Counted from the stretch's first letter, positions 53,250-64,000 are shown. The stretch is DNA of 64,000 nt from Flaccisagitta enflata (GCA_965153355.1 OZ231127.1:100440001-100504000), one strand, 5' to 3'. The notes: generated by a model not told the origin, from the sequence alone. Made by a program: numbers and translations.

Positions 53250-54167
53250 CAGTACGATGGGAGCAATGACGACCTAGACTGGAGGATAGATTTTAAGTAT
53301 CCTTATTTCATTTGTATCATGAAATATTTGAGATCTAGGCTAATTAAAGGTTGCTCTATTGAGTGAATGCATTTGCGTCTCTAAAACCTCAACTTGTGAC
53401 TTGACCTCATCAAGACTTTATTTTCCAAGGTTCTAACTATTTTTATTAGATCAAGCGAAAAATTTTATATAACTTTGAAAAAAAAATCAGCTCAATCGGA
53501 CCATTTTTACAAGTTTTACGGCTATGTTTAATAAATAAAAGTTATGCAAAATAATTTTTGGGCAAACCTTAAAATGGCCATAAAACCTATAAAAATGGAC
53601 CAATTGAGCTGATTTTTTTTTTCAAAACTACAGTGGACAACTGCCTTTTTGTCACCTGATTTAACGACATTTCGGATTTAACATCCAGGTTCCTTTGGTC
53701 CCAAATTTTTGCAGGCTTTTGTAATGTTAATTTTACCTGATTTAATGACACTTGATATAACAGCCAAACCTGATTTAAAGTCAATCTTTTCAACTCCCAA
53801 GGATTTTTTTTCCTGATTTAGTGATGTTGACATTTTATTTTATTATTTGTTTTTTTTTACTTAAAATTTTCATTGAAGCTTTGATATACCATAAAATTGA
53901 TGAAAAATATTTTAACATAAACTAAGACTTTAAACACAAAAGTGAACAAGATAACAGCTAGCTGTAGAATAAAAAACACTAAAAGAATGAATTATCTTCA
54001 GTAGAAAAGCTTTTTATTGAAAAAATTTAAATCAGAACTAGCTATTTTTTTAGTGATATCTTTTATCCCACAGATTATTTATGGTATTTTATACTTATTC
54101 TTTTACATGACATTGTGAGCTTTTACAAGGCTACATCTATCTGACTGTTTTTGTTTGCCTGTCTTCC

Positions 54168-54200
<33 letters not shown>

Positions 54201-54644
54201 TTCTGTTTGTCTTATGTTCTTACGGTTTCTTTGTCTGTTGACCATTTGCATTAATGCTTGAATACTGACTACAATAATCAATTAAGCACTGATGCTTTCC
54301 TTAATTGCTTATGAAATAGTTTTGATGAATGGAGGAAAATTAGAAATTCGATTTAACAACATTTGGATTTAACAACCAAAAATCCCTAGTCCCTTCAAGG
54401 TCGTTAAATCGGGTTCCCACTGTATATAAAATTTTCCACCCGGTCTATTGAGATAGGTTAGAACTTTGAAAAATGAAGTCTTGATGAGGTCAAGTCGCAA
54501 GTTGAAGTTTGAGAGATGCAAACATTCTCACTCAAAAAAGCAACCTTTAATTACTCTAGATCTCACATATTTTATGATACAAATAAAATTAAGGTACTTA
54601 AAATCTATCCTCCAGTCTAGGTCGTCGTTGCTCCCATTGTACTG
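53250..54644. mobile_element. Foldback element with TA duplication, split by a pogo-like insertion
   Basis: TA at 53248-53249 and 54645-54646. Ends cagtacgatgggagcaatga and, in reverse, cagtacaatgggagcaacga. The arms share ctagactggaggatagattt and tgacttgacctcatcaagac with their mirrors near 54615 and 54485. About 600 bp remain after removing 53631-54422 and one TA. Confidence 0.83.
53631..54422. mobile_element. pogo/Tigger-like element, copy 2 (792 bp)
   Basis: TA at 53629-53630 and 54423-54424. Ends cagtggacaactgccttttt and, in reverse, cagtgggaacccgatttaac. Collinear with 36586-37564 except for the GC-tip element missing here. No transposase. Confidence 0.83.
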
Positions 54645-54649
54645 TAGCT

Positions 54650-55950
54650 AAATTTGATTAGGAGCAGTGCCCTCCCAAAGTTGATGCTCATTTCTCAGTG
54701 TGGAAATTTCTTTACTGCAATGTAGCATGGATATTGATCAATGTAACCAAATGAAAAGGAGCTTTTGAACGCTCTGATCAATGTTGCGTGAAAGGTAATT
54801 ATTAAGCTTAGCAACCTGAGCAATTTCATAAAAAAATCTTGGCAGTACAAGCCATTTCAATAGCATATTGCATTCATCCAGTCATCAAGAAAAAATTGCC
54901 ATAAAGTGACTGCACAGTGTTTGTTGGTTTTAGTGGTTGTTTTTTCCTTAAATTGGTTAGATAGGCCAGAAATGAAGTCTTTTCATAATGTCGGTGTATT
55001 TAGGAGCCGATCCATGCGTCATATGCTATATATGACCATTTATTGGATTTTCGTACTACTAGCCTACGTATAGAGCTGAAACTCGTTCTTCCGCCAAAGA
55101 TAATCTTGATACCAAAACAAAAAAAGACTAATCTATCAATCACCATCTGAAAATCATGACAGGGTCTTCTTTTCTACTCGAAACACCTAAATGAATTATC
55201 TAAGTAACTCGGCCAAAGGTGTGAGAGTCACCCCAAGCAGCAGTATTTTGAAAAGGATTGTAAATCTCAAACCTGCTTCCACAAGGACACCCCCCACATC
55301 CATAACCAGATACCTAGCAACATGCGTTGTCAAATATTTGCACCGAGCATGAAAACACGAATGAAAAGAACATCACAGTGAGCGATAAAACTATCAATTT
55401 CTGATCCTAACACACTGTTTTTGGTTAAGGAGGGCTGTTAAGGAAAGTGGATGGGGGAGGTTATGCAATGACATTTAAGACTAGTCAAAATACCGTGCTT
55501 AACCGTTAATCGTGAATGATAAAAAGACACATTGAATAAACCAGCACCCGGTAGCTGTCGCATTCCGGGGCCTCACATGAGAAAAAAATTTGCTTTACAA
55601 AATATTTGAACTTACTTGGAACTTGTCTTTGTATTTTTTTTTTTTTTTGCACATGGAAACTGATGGTAGTTTTTGATCAAGCTGCAATGGGCGGCCAAAA
55701 AAATTGTTTTATAACCATCTTATATATATTTTCAAAACAAAAAACGGCTTTGTGACCGCGACTTTTAACTCTACCAACCTATTTTGTTTTATAGTTAAAA
55801 CTTTCAAGTATCAATCTCTATGCCCACCCATTACATTTTTCACCCAATACAACTTTGCAACGAATTCCTCTTCTAAATCTAGGGACCGCCGATCTCCTTC
55901 AACGTTGGTGCAGAGCAAAATCTCTCATCAAATAGTTTAATGTTGTTATG
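54650..55950. other. Unannotated stretch
   Basis: About 1.3 kb with no repeat recognised. The 78-codon frame at 55704-55940 has no domain and ordinary composition; not called. Confidence 0.4.
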
Positions 55951-55980
55951 TTTTTTTTTTTTTTTTTTTTTTTTTTTTTG
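55950..55980. repeat. T-run
   Basis: About 29 consecutive T. Confidence 0.95.
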
Positions 55981-56167
55981 ATGGGGAAAACCATGTATTC
56001 ACAAGATGATAAAATGTGGGTAAAAAAAGGGAAAAAGAAAAAAACGAGGTAAAATGCCACAGTAAAGCGACTTATTATGGGTTGTCACCATACATGAAAC
56101 AAAAAATTCTTTTGGGATTTTTTCTAGAAAACGCCGTAAAAAGCCGTAAAATGCCGTAAGAATAGCA

Positions 56168-56695
56168 GCTTTTGGGCAGCGGCCCCAAAGGGCCGATGTC
56201 CTGTAGAACACAGGGGGGAATTTTGAAACGTCCGTCCGTCCGTCCTTCCGTCCTTCCGTCCTTCCGTCCCCCCCCTTGACCATCAAGGCCTCAAATTAGC
56301 TCTCCCAGGACTCAATTTAGCCCTCCAGGCCTAAAATCAGCCCTCTTGGCTTCAAATAAGCCCCCTCCCATGCCCTAAATCTGCCTCCCAGACCTCAAAT
56401 CTGCCCTCCAGACCTTCAATTAGCCCTCCAAGCTTAAAACCAGCCCGCCAAACCTCAAATCTGCTCTCCAAGCCTTAGTTATGCTCTCCAACCCTCACAA
56501 ATGCCTTCAGTGGCATAAATCAGCCATCTAGAGCCCCCTCAGGACGGACGGACGTCTCGAAATTCCCCCCTGTGTTCTACAGGACATCGGCCCTTTGGGG
56601 CCGCTGCCCTGCTCTCACTCCACTTCTTCACTGGATCACTCAGCAGGGCATCGGGTACCGCTGACCATGTGTGATCCTTGGATGACTAGTTAGTT
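56168..56695 (-). mobile_element. FB2 foldback element, complete, outer box on the right
   Basis: Left end cttttgggcagcggccccaa, agggccgatgtcctgtagaa, cacaggggggaattttgaaa, (GTCC/TTCC)n, C-run. The interior has about ten words (cctcaaatctgccctccaga). Right end: ggacggacggacgtctcgaa, attcccccctgtgttctaca, ggacatcggccctttggggc. Outer box catcgggtaccgctgaccat, gtgtgatccttggatgacta. Confidence 0.9.
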
Positions 56696-56699
56696 ATAT

Positions 56700-56866
56700 G
56701 CACTCAAAACCAGTAAGTCTGGTCAGATAATGGTCAAACAATGTTGATTTAGCACAGAGACGCATTCCTGCAAATATTCAAGTCAAGCAGACATCATTTT
56801 GAAGTAGATGTCATCTTGACTTGGAATTACGGGGGAATTCAATACAGGAAGACAGATAAACTTAAC
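56700..56866 (+). repeat. Dispersed repeat shared with 58.56-58.67 kb
   Basis: aatggtcaaacaatgttgat, ttagcacagagacgcattcc and attcaagtcaagcagacatc match 58599-58665 and, more weakly, 59145-59195. Confidence 0.7.
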
Positions 56867-57392
56867 AGGTCGCCCAAGGGCAATATGTGGTCAGCGATAC
56901 CCGTTGCCCTGCTTTGCGTGATTGTAAGATCGAGTGAGAGGAAGCAGGGCAGCGGCCCCGAAGGGGACGAAGTCCTGTAGAACACAGGGGGACTTTTGTT
57001 CGTCATTCCGTCCATCCGTCCATCCGTCCATCCGTCTGTTCCTCCGTCCGTTCCCCCCAGGCCCTCTCAGGCCCAAATTCTGCCCTCTCAGGCCTGAAAC
57101 TTACCCTCTCAGACCCGAAATCTGCCCCCTCAGGCCTTGAATCTGTGAGGGCAGATTTCAGGCCTGAGAGGACAGATTTTAGGCCTAAGAGCAGATTTCA
57201 GGCCTGAGAGGGCAGATTTCAGGCCTTAAAGGGCAGATTTCAGGTCTGAGAGGACAGATTTCAGGCCTAAGAGAGCAGATTTCAGGCCTGAGAGGGCCTG
57301 GGGGGACGAACGGACGAACGGACGGAATGACGAACGAAAGTCCCCCTGTGTTCTACAGGACTTCGTCCCCTTCGGGGCCGCTGCCCAAAAGA
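56867..57392 (+). mobile_element. FB1 foldback element, complete
   Basis: Outer box ggtcgcccaagggcaatatg, tggtcagcgatacccgttgc. Left end gcagggcagcggccccgaag, gggacgaagtcctgtagaac, acagggggacttttgttcgt, (GTCC/ATCC)n. The internal words switch orientation at about 57147, making the whole element mirror-symmetric. Right end gaaagtccccctgtgttcta, caggacttcgtccccttcgg, ggccgctgccc. The best-preserved FB1 copy. Confidence 0.92.
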
Positions 57393-57419
57393 CTGATGTT
57401 TGGAATATAAACTAATAAT

Positions 57420-58024
57420 AGTCGCAAAAGCGTTAGATAGTCAGCGGTACCCAGTGCCCCTATGTGAGTATATGTTGATGTGTGATGGTGAGAGGGGCAG
57501 CGGCCCCGAAGGAGCCGATGTCCTATGCACAGTAATTTTTGAGGATCTAGGCTTGAAAGTGAGCATCAATAATGAGATTTGAGCCGTGAGGGTATGATTT
57601 CAGTCTTGAGGCTTGAGGTTGGGATGTGAGCCCAGAGGCTGGGATCTGAGCCTTGAGGCTGGGGTCTGAGCCTTGAGGCTGGGATTTGAGCCCAAGGCTG
57701 GGATTTAAGCCCCAAGGCTGGGATTTCAGCTTCGAGGATGGGATTAGAGCCTTGGGGTTGAGATTTGAGCCTTCAGGTTGAGATTTGGGCCTTGAGGCTA
57801 GGATTTGAGCCTTGAGGCTAGGATTTGGGCCTTGAGGCTAGAATTTGGGCCTCAAGACTAGTTTTTGGGCCTCAAGGTAGGGATTTGAGCCTCAAGACTA
57901 GAATATGAGCTTCGAAGGGGGTGGACGGAGAAGGAGGAGAAGGAGAAGGAGGAGAAGAAGGAGGAGAAATTTCCCCTATGTGTAAAAGCTTAGGTCATCG
58001 GCCCCTTCGGGGCCGCTGCCCAAA
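57420..58024 (+). mobile_element. FB3 foldback element, complete
   Basis: Outer box agtcgcaaaagcgttagata, gtcagcggtacccagtgccc. Left end gaggggcagcggccccgaag, gagccgatgtcctatgcaca; here the FB3 code carries an FB1/2-like gtcct. The interior has about fifteen words (gctgggatttgagcctt). Right end ggagaaggaggagaaggaga, aaagcttaggtcatcggccc. Confidence 0.88.
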
Positions 58025-58027
58025 AGG

Positions 58028-58405
58028 ATGCTTTATTGCCCATGGGTGTTGGTTGCCATGGAAACACATTTCCATGTATATACGCTGAAGTAACAATATT
58101 TTGAGAAATTTTCTGAGGGAACATTGTTTAAAATAAAATTTGCTACAACTTTCCCACAATATGTTCTGTAAGAAAATCGCTCGTTTGGCAGTCGCTAGGG
58201 AGCATCACAGGGCTGTCACACATAATAACCCCCCATAGCAACGGCTAAACGAGCAATATTCTTACAGAACATATTATGGGAAATTTGTACCAAATTTTAT
58301 CTTTAAAAATGTTCCCTCAAAAAATTTCTCAAAATATTGATACTTTAGCGTGAATACACGGAAATGTGTTTCCATGGCAACCAACACCCATGGGCAATAA
58401 AGCAT
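58028..58405. mobile_element. 378-bp palindrome
   Basis: The first 43 bp (ctttattgcccatgggtgtt, ggttgccatggaaacacatt) are mirrored almost perfectly at 58362-58405. Arms continue inward: caatattttgagaaattttc with its mirror near 58327, and gttctgtaagaa with its mirror near 58262. The centre lies near 58215. Confidence 0.88.
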
Positions 58406-58842
58406 CCATTTATTAGTTTATATTCCAAATATCAGTCTCTTGAATATATTTGTCTTCTTGTAACGAATTCCCCCATATTTCCAAGTCTAGACGACATCTA
58501 CTGAATTTATGCAGTAAAAAGTCATAAAATACCGTAAAAATGGCACTTTCTCTGTTTTGTGTATTTTTAGGCTCAAAAACATCGAGTCTAGTCAGAAAAT
58601 GGTTAAGCAATGTTGATTTGGCTCTGAGACACACTCCTGCAAAAATTCAAGTCTAGCAGACATTATTCAGTATCATTTTCCCCGTAAAATGCCGTCAAAA
58701 TTGCATTTTTAAGCATTTCTTAGGTGTCACACTCTCGTGTAGTACAAAATTCACTTGAAAATTGGCAGAAAACAGTTTTTGGGCCTAAGACAAATATAAA
58801 GGGCCGTAAAGTGCTGTAAAAATGGTATTTTAGGCAGCTTTT

Positions 58843-59078
58843 TAGTCGCGTGCTACGCGACTCTATAAGCCACTTTTTGGTCGGTCAGTCCGTCGGTCGG
58901 TCCGTCGGTCAGTCTGTCACAAAACTTTTTTAAAGGCTCTGTAAAGTGTATTTTAAGTCACTCAATGGTAGAAAAGAATCTTTATAAAGTAAATGGCCAT
59001 TTCGAATGTTTTTTTTTTTTTAAGTTTGTCTGTCTGTCTGCCTGACATTTTTTGAAAATGCCGATGCACGCGACTTAG
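58843..59078 (-). mobile_element. GC-tip element
   Basis: agtcgcgtgctacgcgactc, tataagccactttttggtcg, (GGTC/GTCC)n, a changed interior, and cgatgcacgcgacttagatc at the far end. Confidence 0.72.
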
Positions 59079-59289
59079 ATCTAATGACATTGTTTAATTA
59101 TTTTTTTGCTCTAACAACTGCTCCACTTGTCATATATTATAAAAACAATGATGATTTAACACAGAGTTACATTCAAGCACAAATTCAAGTCAACTTGTTT
59201 ATGCAGTTTATGCTGTGAGATTGCCGTTAAAACAGCATTTTTGAGTATTTTTTGGGTCTTACTCTCTCAAATAGCACAACATTCACTTA

Positions 59290-59885
59290 GTAACTATGGG
59301 CAAAAAAAAACCGCACATCACTTTGACGTGCTTGGCTCATTAGTAAGAGGCAAAACTACAAAAAGTCCATGAGCATTTTAAAGAGTTTCAAAAAATCTAT
59401 CATTTGAGTGGTGTCAAAAAGTTCTAGCTCAAAAAGTTAAAAAGTTAAAACAATCTAAAGTTAAATATCAATATCTCAATTGCCAGAATTAACACTTTTA
59501 TTTGTTTCTCTGACCTGTACCTCTGACTTTCATTTAATCATAATTTTTAAACGGATTAAGCTACAAATTTCTGTTTGGCAGCATTTTGAAGAAAATTTTC
59601 CAAATTTTTTTTCCATCATGAATTTTTTTGTATTCTAGTAAATATTATTAGAGATATAGAGAAAACAGTAAAAAATTTAGATAATCAATTTTTTGGCAAT
59701 TGAGATTTTGGCACTATTACTTAAAAAGGTTATAACTTATAAAGTTTTTGAGTTAAAATTTTCTGACACCACTCAAATGATAGATTTTTTGAAGCTCTTT
59801 AAAATGCTCATAGATTTTTTGTAGTTTTGCCTCTTACTAATGAGCCAGGGGATGTCAAATTGATGTGCTTTTTTTTTTTTTTTGC
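59290..59885. mobile_element. Foldback element, about 600 bp
   Basis: ggctcattagtaagaggcaa, aactacaaaaagtccatgag and atctatcatttgagtggtgt are mirrored at 59825-59845, 59805-59830 and 59755-59785. A second mirrored pair (atctcaattgccagaatt / ggcaattgagattttggc) lies nearer the centre. Confidence 0.8.
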
Positions 59886-60084
59886 TCATGGTTAACTTCC
59901 AGAAAATGGGTGTTGGGGCTTACGACATACTTATTTCAAAGTTTCAAAATATAGTGTCATGATAGAAGGCTGTAAATAGCAGTAAGACGCCATAATATAC
60001 CGTACTATGCATTTTGGCAGTTCTTAGGGTATTTTTTGCGACCATATGGTTAACTTGGTTATGTTTTTTGCATGTGTACATGTG

Positions 60085-60085
60085 C

Positions 60086-60178
<93 letters not shown>

Positions 60179-60300
60179 TGTGTGGGTGTGTATGTGTGTG
60201 TGTGTGTCTGTGTGAATGTGTGTGTGTGTCTGTATGTGTGAGCATGTGTATGTATATGTTTGTGCGTGTGAGTGTGTCTGTGTGTGTGTGTGTGTCTGTC
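60085..60300. repeat. (TG)n microsatellite with complex 3' part
   Basis: Pure TG to about 60176, then tgtctgtgtgggtgtg-type variants. Confidence 0.96.
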
Positions 60301-60505
60301 TGGCTGTGAGGTATATATTAGGACCCCACACTCTCGGCGCTCAAAGATCGAGACTCGGCGCTCACTAGAGCTAATGACCCGCTCATACGGAGAACAATCG
60401 GAGAAGGCACACTAAAATTGACCACTTATTCCAATCCTCGCTATTTGGGCGCCGAGCTGAGGTCTAGAAGGATCGAGTGTGTGGAGAGGATTATCAAGAG
60501 AGATG

Positions 60506-60512
<7 letters not shown>

Positions 60513-60590
<78 letters not shown>

Positions 60591-60610
60591 GCTCTCTCTC
60601 TCTCTCTCTG
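60513..60610. repeat. (TC)n microsatellite
   Basis: About 95 bp of TC with one ACGC interruption; a G-run of 13 follows at 60653. Confidence 0.96.
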
Positions 60611-60669
60611 AGTCCACGGCCTAAGTCAATCCCATAGAGTCGGTCCTTCAAAGGGGGGGGGGGGGTGGC

Positions 60670-61139
60670 TACTTATTTATTCACCTTTTCTTAAGTTGAA
60701 CTCTTTTTAGTACTTCTTGAAGATTTGTAAATCTACACTCTTTGTACGTAATCAATACGTAGGTCTGCTGTCAAATCTATATGTACCAAAAAGCCAAATT
60801 GTGAAAAAAATGAAATTCACTTGATTTTGCTCTGCTGACTGCTACGCTCTTCCTATTATTTTTTTTTTGAATGATGACCAAACAAACAAAAAAAGGAAAG
60901 GAAAATATGCACATACATATACCCTTTTTTAAAAACTTACTAAGCTCTTCCTGTTATTTCTGAATGATTGCCGAACAAACAGAAAAAAAAGAAAAGAAAA
61001 TACGTACATACTTAGATTCTTTTAAAACTGATGGGACTGCATTATGTCTATTTGTTTCAAATCGTGAAAATTGCTGTAAGTAGGGTGTAGGGATGGTGAC
61101 CCCATCCAAATCGTCCTTTTGGTCCTTCCAATAAATCCA

Positions 61140-61140
<1 letters not shown>
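60670..61140. other. Unannotated stretch
   Basis: A segment (tgaatgatgaccaaacaaac / tgaatgattgccgaacaaac) occurs twice about 90 bp apart (60870, 60961), a small tandem duplication. Nothing else seen. Confidence 0.5.

Positions 61141-61142
<2 letters not shown>

Positions 61143-61199
<57 letters not shown>
61143..61199. repeat. (TC)n microsatellite
   Basis: About 56 bp of TC. Confidence 0.96.
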
Positions 61200-61201
<2 letters not shown>

Positions 61202-61247
61202 CTTCAATTTGAATATCTAAACATGGCAAAAAAAAAGGTTGCATGTA

Positions 61248-61950
61248 CAGGGTTTTCAACTAAGGTTGAATTATTTCAAATCGATAGCGCGCCTCCTATG
61301 TCAAAGTGCAAACGAAGACAAAATTTTATAAGTCGACACATTTTTTTGCTAATTTTTAATGTCATCAAATGATAATTTTAAAATCAAAAAAAGGTTTATT
61401 CTTTTTCATTAACAACATTTTTGCATGAACAATAATTGATATCTCATCTAAATTTAAGAAAAATGAATATGAATGATGCAAAAATTGTGGATTTATGAAG
61501 AAAATTTGATTTTGTAATCTGAGTTGTTTTGGCTAAAATTCTAAGCCAGTTTTTAATTTGATAAACTTGCATGTTCTTAAAAATGCAAAAAGTTGCATCT
61601 GGACACAGTCTTAGAATTTCACCCGACTGTTCTTAAAATTCCTGCAACTTTATTTTCAAGGAATTCTTGCAAATGAGTGATTGTTTCTGTCTTTCATCAA
61701 TGCAATATCAACTCTCTTGGTTTGTTTTTGTTGTTAAGCATTGTATATGAGAATATTAAAACTAGAAAAACAAAGTTTTCTTTGATTGATTATAATTTAT
61801 AAGTAGAGCAATTTATTAACATTTATTAACATTTATTAACATTTATTAACATTTATTAACATTTAATAACATTTAATAACATTTATTAACATTAATATAT
61901 ATGGTTGTCCAATTTTGCCTTTGTTTACATTGTGACCTATGGACATCCCT
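61248..61950. mobile_element. Decayed foldback with a CAGGG end
   Basis: TA then cagggttttcaactaaggtt at 61246. Further in, tcctatgtcaaagtgcaaac weakly mirrors gtttacattgtgacctatgg near 61945. The right end was not found. Confidence 0.4.
61811..61900. repeat. (ATTTATTAAC)n array
   Basis: Eight copies of a 10-bp unit, two of them with TTTAAT. Confidence 0.93.
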
Positions 61951-62089
61951 CTTTGTTTTTTCCTCCGTTTGCATATTGTTAGGCGTTTTTTGTATCAAAA
62001 TTTCAGGCGTGTAAATCACATAGTCTGTCTTGAGCACTCATTTTAAGTATCTCATGTATTCATGGATGTGACTGAAAAAATCGATTATA

Positions 62090-62839
62090 CAGGGAGTACC
62101 ACGTTAAACAGGACCAAAGAAAACAATGTATCTCAGCTTCTAAAAATAGTAGAATGATTTTTCAAACAGATTCAGATAGCTCTTGAAAAACGATTTTGTT
62201 ATCTGTAACTTGTCAAAGGCTCATCAAAGCAAAGTATGGTTTTCACTTCGAGTTTTTGCTCGATTTGTTATGTTTGTTATTTTTTATGACAAGCATCTTT
62301 TTATCCCTCCGTCATTTCCAAACAAATGGTGCTACAACCCTCGTAATGGTCTTGAATTAGATATATTGTGAGGTAGAATCATACCTGTGCAGAAAATGAG
62401 AAAATTGTACAGTTTTGGTTGGGTCCAGAGACTTTTTTGTATGTTTCGCCATAAAAAAGATTCATGCGCATTGACAAAACATTGAATAACTATAGTGAAT
62501 AATACAATTTTGACAAAAGTCATGAGGGAATCCCAATCTTTACTGTCCTAGCTTAACTGACAACCATTTCTGACCATTTTTTGTCATCTATATTTGCATA
62601 TGGCATGGAAAATCTGAGGAAAAACCTTGTATTGTGATGGAAATTGATGTTTTTTGCCAAAAAAAGGCATTTTTTCATGGTTTTGCCGAGGGTTTATGTC
62701 AACCATGACTAGCAAAAGTCTGTATCATTCAAAAATTGTCTGAAGTTATCTCTTTGAAACAGTTTTCAGAAATGATTTTGCATATTTAGAAGCAGAAATA
62801 CATCGTTTTCTTTTGTCCTGTTTGATGTGAAACACCCTG
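62090..62839. mobile_element. 750-bp foldback element with TA duplication
   Basis: TA at 62088-62089 and 62840-62841. Ends cagggagtaccacgttaaac and, in reverse, cagggtgtttcacatcaaac. Both continue with aggac(c/a)aaagaaaac and tct(c)agcttcta-like sequence as in 31918-32676. The short frames inside are not genes. Confidence 0.8.
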
Positions 62840-62841
62840 TA

Positions 62842-63300
62842 GATTAAAACTTTTTTCCCTTCAAAACTTAATTTTTATTGGCTAGAGCTATAGATGCCAG
62901 ATTGGTGAAAGTTAAATCGATACATGTAGTTTCATGAAAAAAAAAATGAAAAACAATTTTCAACATCATTATTCAGAAATCATGTGAGAGATCGTTTGTT
63001 TGATGAAACTTTCGTCAATGTTTATTACCAGGTCACAAAATGGAATCATGATGCCAAAACTTTGTTCATGCATGTAAATCAAAAAACAATGCCATCCCCA
63101 GTCTTAAGTCGATAATCTTAAGCAGTGGTGCAGAGGCTATTTTAGGCATTTGGTAGGGATAGTGATGCAAAATCCTCTCAGCAATGGTGAGTCATCATTA
63201 GGGAATGTGGAGCCAATGGACAAGTGGATGGAAAGACGGATGGATGGACAGACAGATAACAGGTGGTCAGAGAGAAAATAATTTTCTCATTTCCTCATAA
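62842..63300. other. Unannotated stretch
   Basis: A GGAC/GGAT run (gatggaaagacggatggatg) at 63227 may be the remains of a short element; otherwise nothing. Confidence 0.4.
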
Positions 63301-63305
63301 CTTTT

Positions 63306-64000
63306 TAGTCGCGTGCACGCTACTCTACAACCCGCTCTGTCGGTCCGTCGGTCCGTCCGTCCATCCGTCGGTCCGTAACACTTAGCTTTTTTGTGTAGTT
63401 TTTGGCCATTTTGGGTCGTCTGGAGTTATTTTGAGCCACTTTTTGTTGTGTCAGGTCATTTTTGGTCATTTTTGGTCATTTTTGGTCATTTTGGTCATTT
63501 TGGTCATTTTGGTCATTTTGGTCATTTTGGTCATTTTTGGTCATTTTTGATCATTCTTGGTAATTTTTGGTCATCTTTGGTCATCTTTGGTCATTTTTGG
63601 TCATTTTTGGTCATCTTTGGTCATCTTTGGTCATTTTGGTCATTTTGGTCATTTTTGGTCATTTTTGGTCATTTTTGGTCATTTTTGGTCATTTTTGGTC
63701 ATTTTTGGTCATTTTTGGTCATTTTGGTCATTTTGGTCATTTTTGGTCATTTTTGGTCATTTTTGGTCATTTTTGGTCATTTTGGTCATTTTTGGTCATT
63801 TTTGGTCTTTTTTGGTCATTTTTGGTCATTTTTGGTCATTTTTGGTTATTTTTGGTTAGTTTGGTCATTTTGGTCATTTTGGTCATTTTTGATCATTTTT
63901 GGTCATTTTTGGTCATTTTTGGTCATTTTGGTCATTTTTGGTCATTTTTTGTCATTTTTGGTCATTTTGGTCATTTTTGATCATTTTTGGTCATTTTTGA
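63306..64000 (-). mobile_element. GC-tip element with a long (ggtcattttt)n array, running off the window
   Basis: Tip agtcgcgtgcacgctactct, acaacccgctctgtcggtcc, (GTCC)n, cttagcttttttgtgtagtt, then from about 63450 some 55 copies of a 9-11 bp unit ggtcattttt. These give spurious frames of repeated FGHFWSFLVI type. The far end lies beyond 64000. Confidence 0.85.

Larger units (their letters stand above)
58406..60060. repeat. Diverged long tandem repeat interrupted by two insertions
   Basis: Words of type aaaatgccgtaaaaatggca with a following tttttagg recur at 58515, 58685, 58800, 59215 and 59985. acaatgttgatttggctctg-type sequence recurs at 58607 and 59146. A GC-tip element (58843) and a foldback (59290) interrupt it. 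Confidence 0.5.

Noticed and set aside
63557-63980. Repeated FGHFWSFLVI frames
   Set aside because: Produced by the 9-11 bp ggtcattttt array inside a GC-tip element; two overlapping frames are equally open.

Overview
The window looks like nuclear DNA of a repeat-rich eukaryote, most likely an invertebrate animal. It has no operons and long stretches with no gene. Microsatellites are very long: (TC)n of about 400 bp, (TG)n, (TA)n, (TTTC)n, (CAA)n and (TTG)n. There are several satellites, many nested inverted-repeat DNA transposons, and one Ty3/Gypsy-like retroelement reading frame. The sequence alone does not identify the species.

Layout. 1-3263 is an A/C-rich coding region on the + strand. 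It encodes a coiled-coil protein, is interrupted by an in-frame TAG, and changes to a second overlapping frame before its end. An 81-bp tandem array (about 3275-4121) follows, then a 216-bp satellite whose units are almost palindromic (about 4330-6960), then 71-bp and 11-bp arrays (7349-8840). From 9.2 to 38.2 kb and from 51 to 58 kb the sequence is mostly a patchwork of short non-autonomous elements. 38.2-42.4 kb is low complexity. It includes a polyglutamine frame fused to a 57-bp in-frame array and the GCTTCC and AG tracts. 42556-48003 is an intact 1815-codon pol-like frame (protease, reverse transcriptase, RNase H, integrase) with no visible gag or 5' LTR. 48-51 kb and 58-64 kb hold more tandem tracts and foldback elements.

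The most striking system is a modular family of foldback elements, called FB here, with more than 15 copies or parts. Each has near-identical inverted ends built from fixed blocks: a palindromic gggcagcggccc...gggcc box, a subtype code, a (GTCC)n run and a C-run. The ends enclose a decayed array of roughly 20-bp repeats. A one-sided outer box containing tggtcagcgg lies outside one end. Three subtypes (FB1, FB2, FB3) each pair their own outer box with their own inner code. Between 22.2 and 25.9 kb different subtypes sit at the same place in successive copies of a roughly 170-bp spacer, like exchangeable cassettes.

Other mobile DNA: a 1369-bp palindrome with a perfect 9-bp target duplication (Mutator-like) nested in a short element; a 773-bp hAT-like foldback with an 8-bp duplication; at least six foldback elements with TA duplications and CAGGG-like ends; pogo/Tigger-like elements at 14.3, 36.6 and 53.6 kb; and two further short families, called GC-tip (ends gtcgcgtgc/gcacgcgac) and TTGCGG (ends gttgcgga/tccgcaac). 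The two longer pogo-like copies give an empty-site/filled-site pair showing that a GC-tip element moved. No tRNA, rRNA or convincing single-copy host gene was found. All repeat limits were set by eye.
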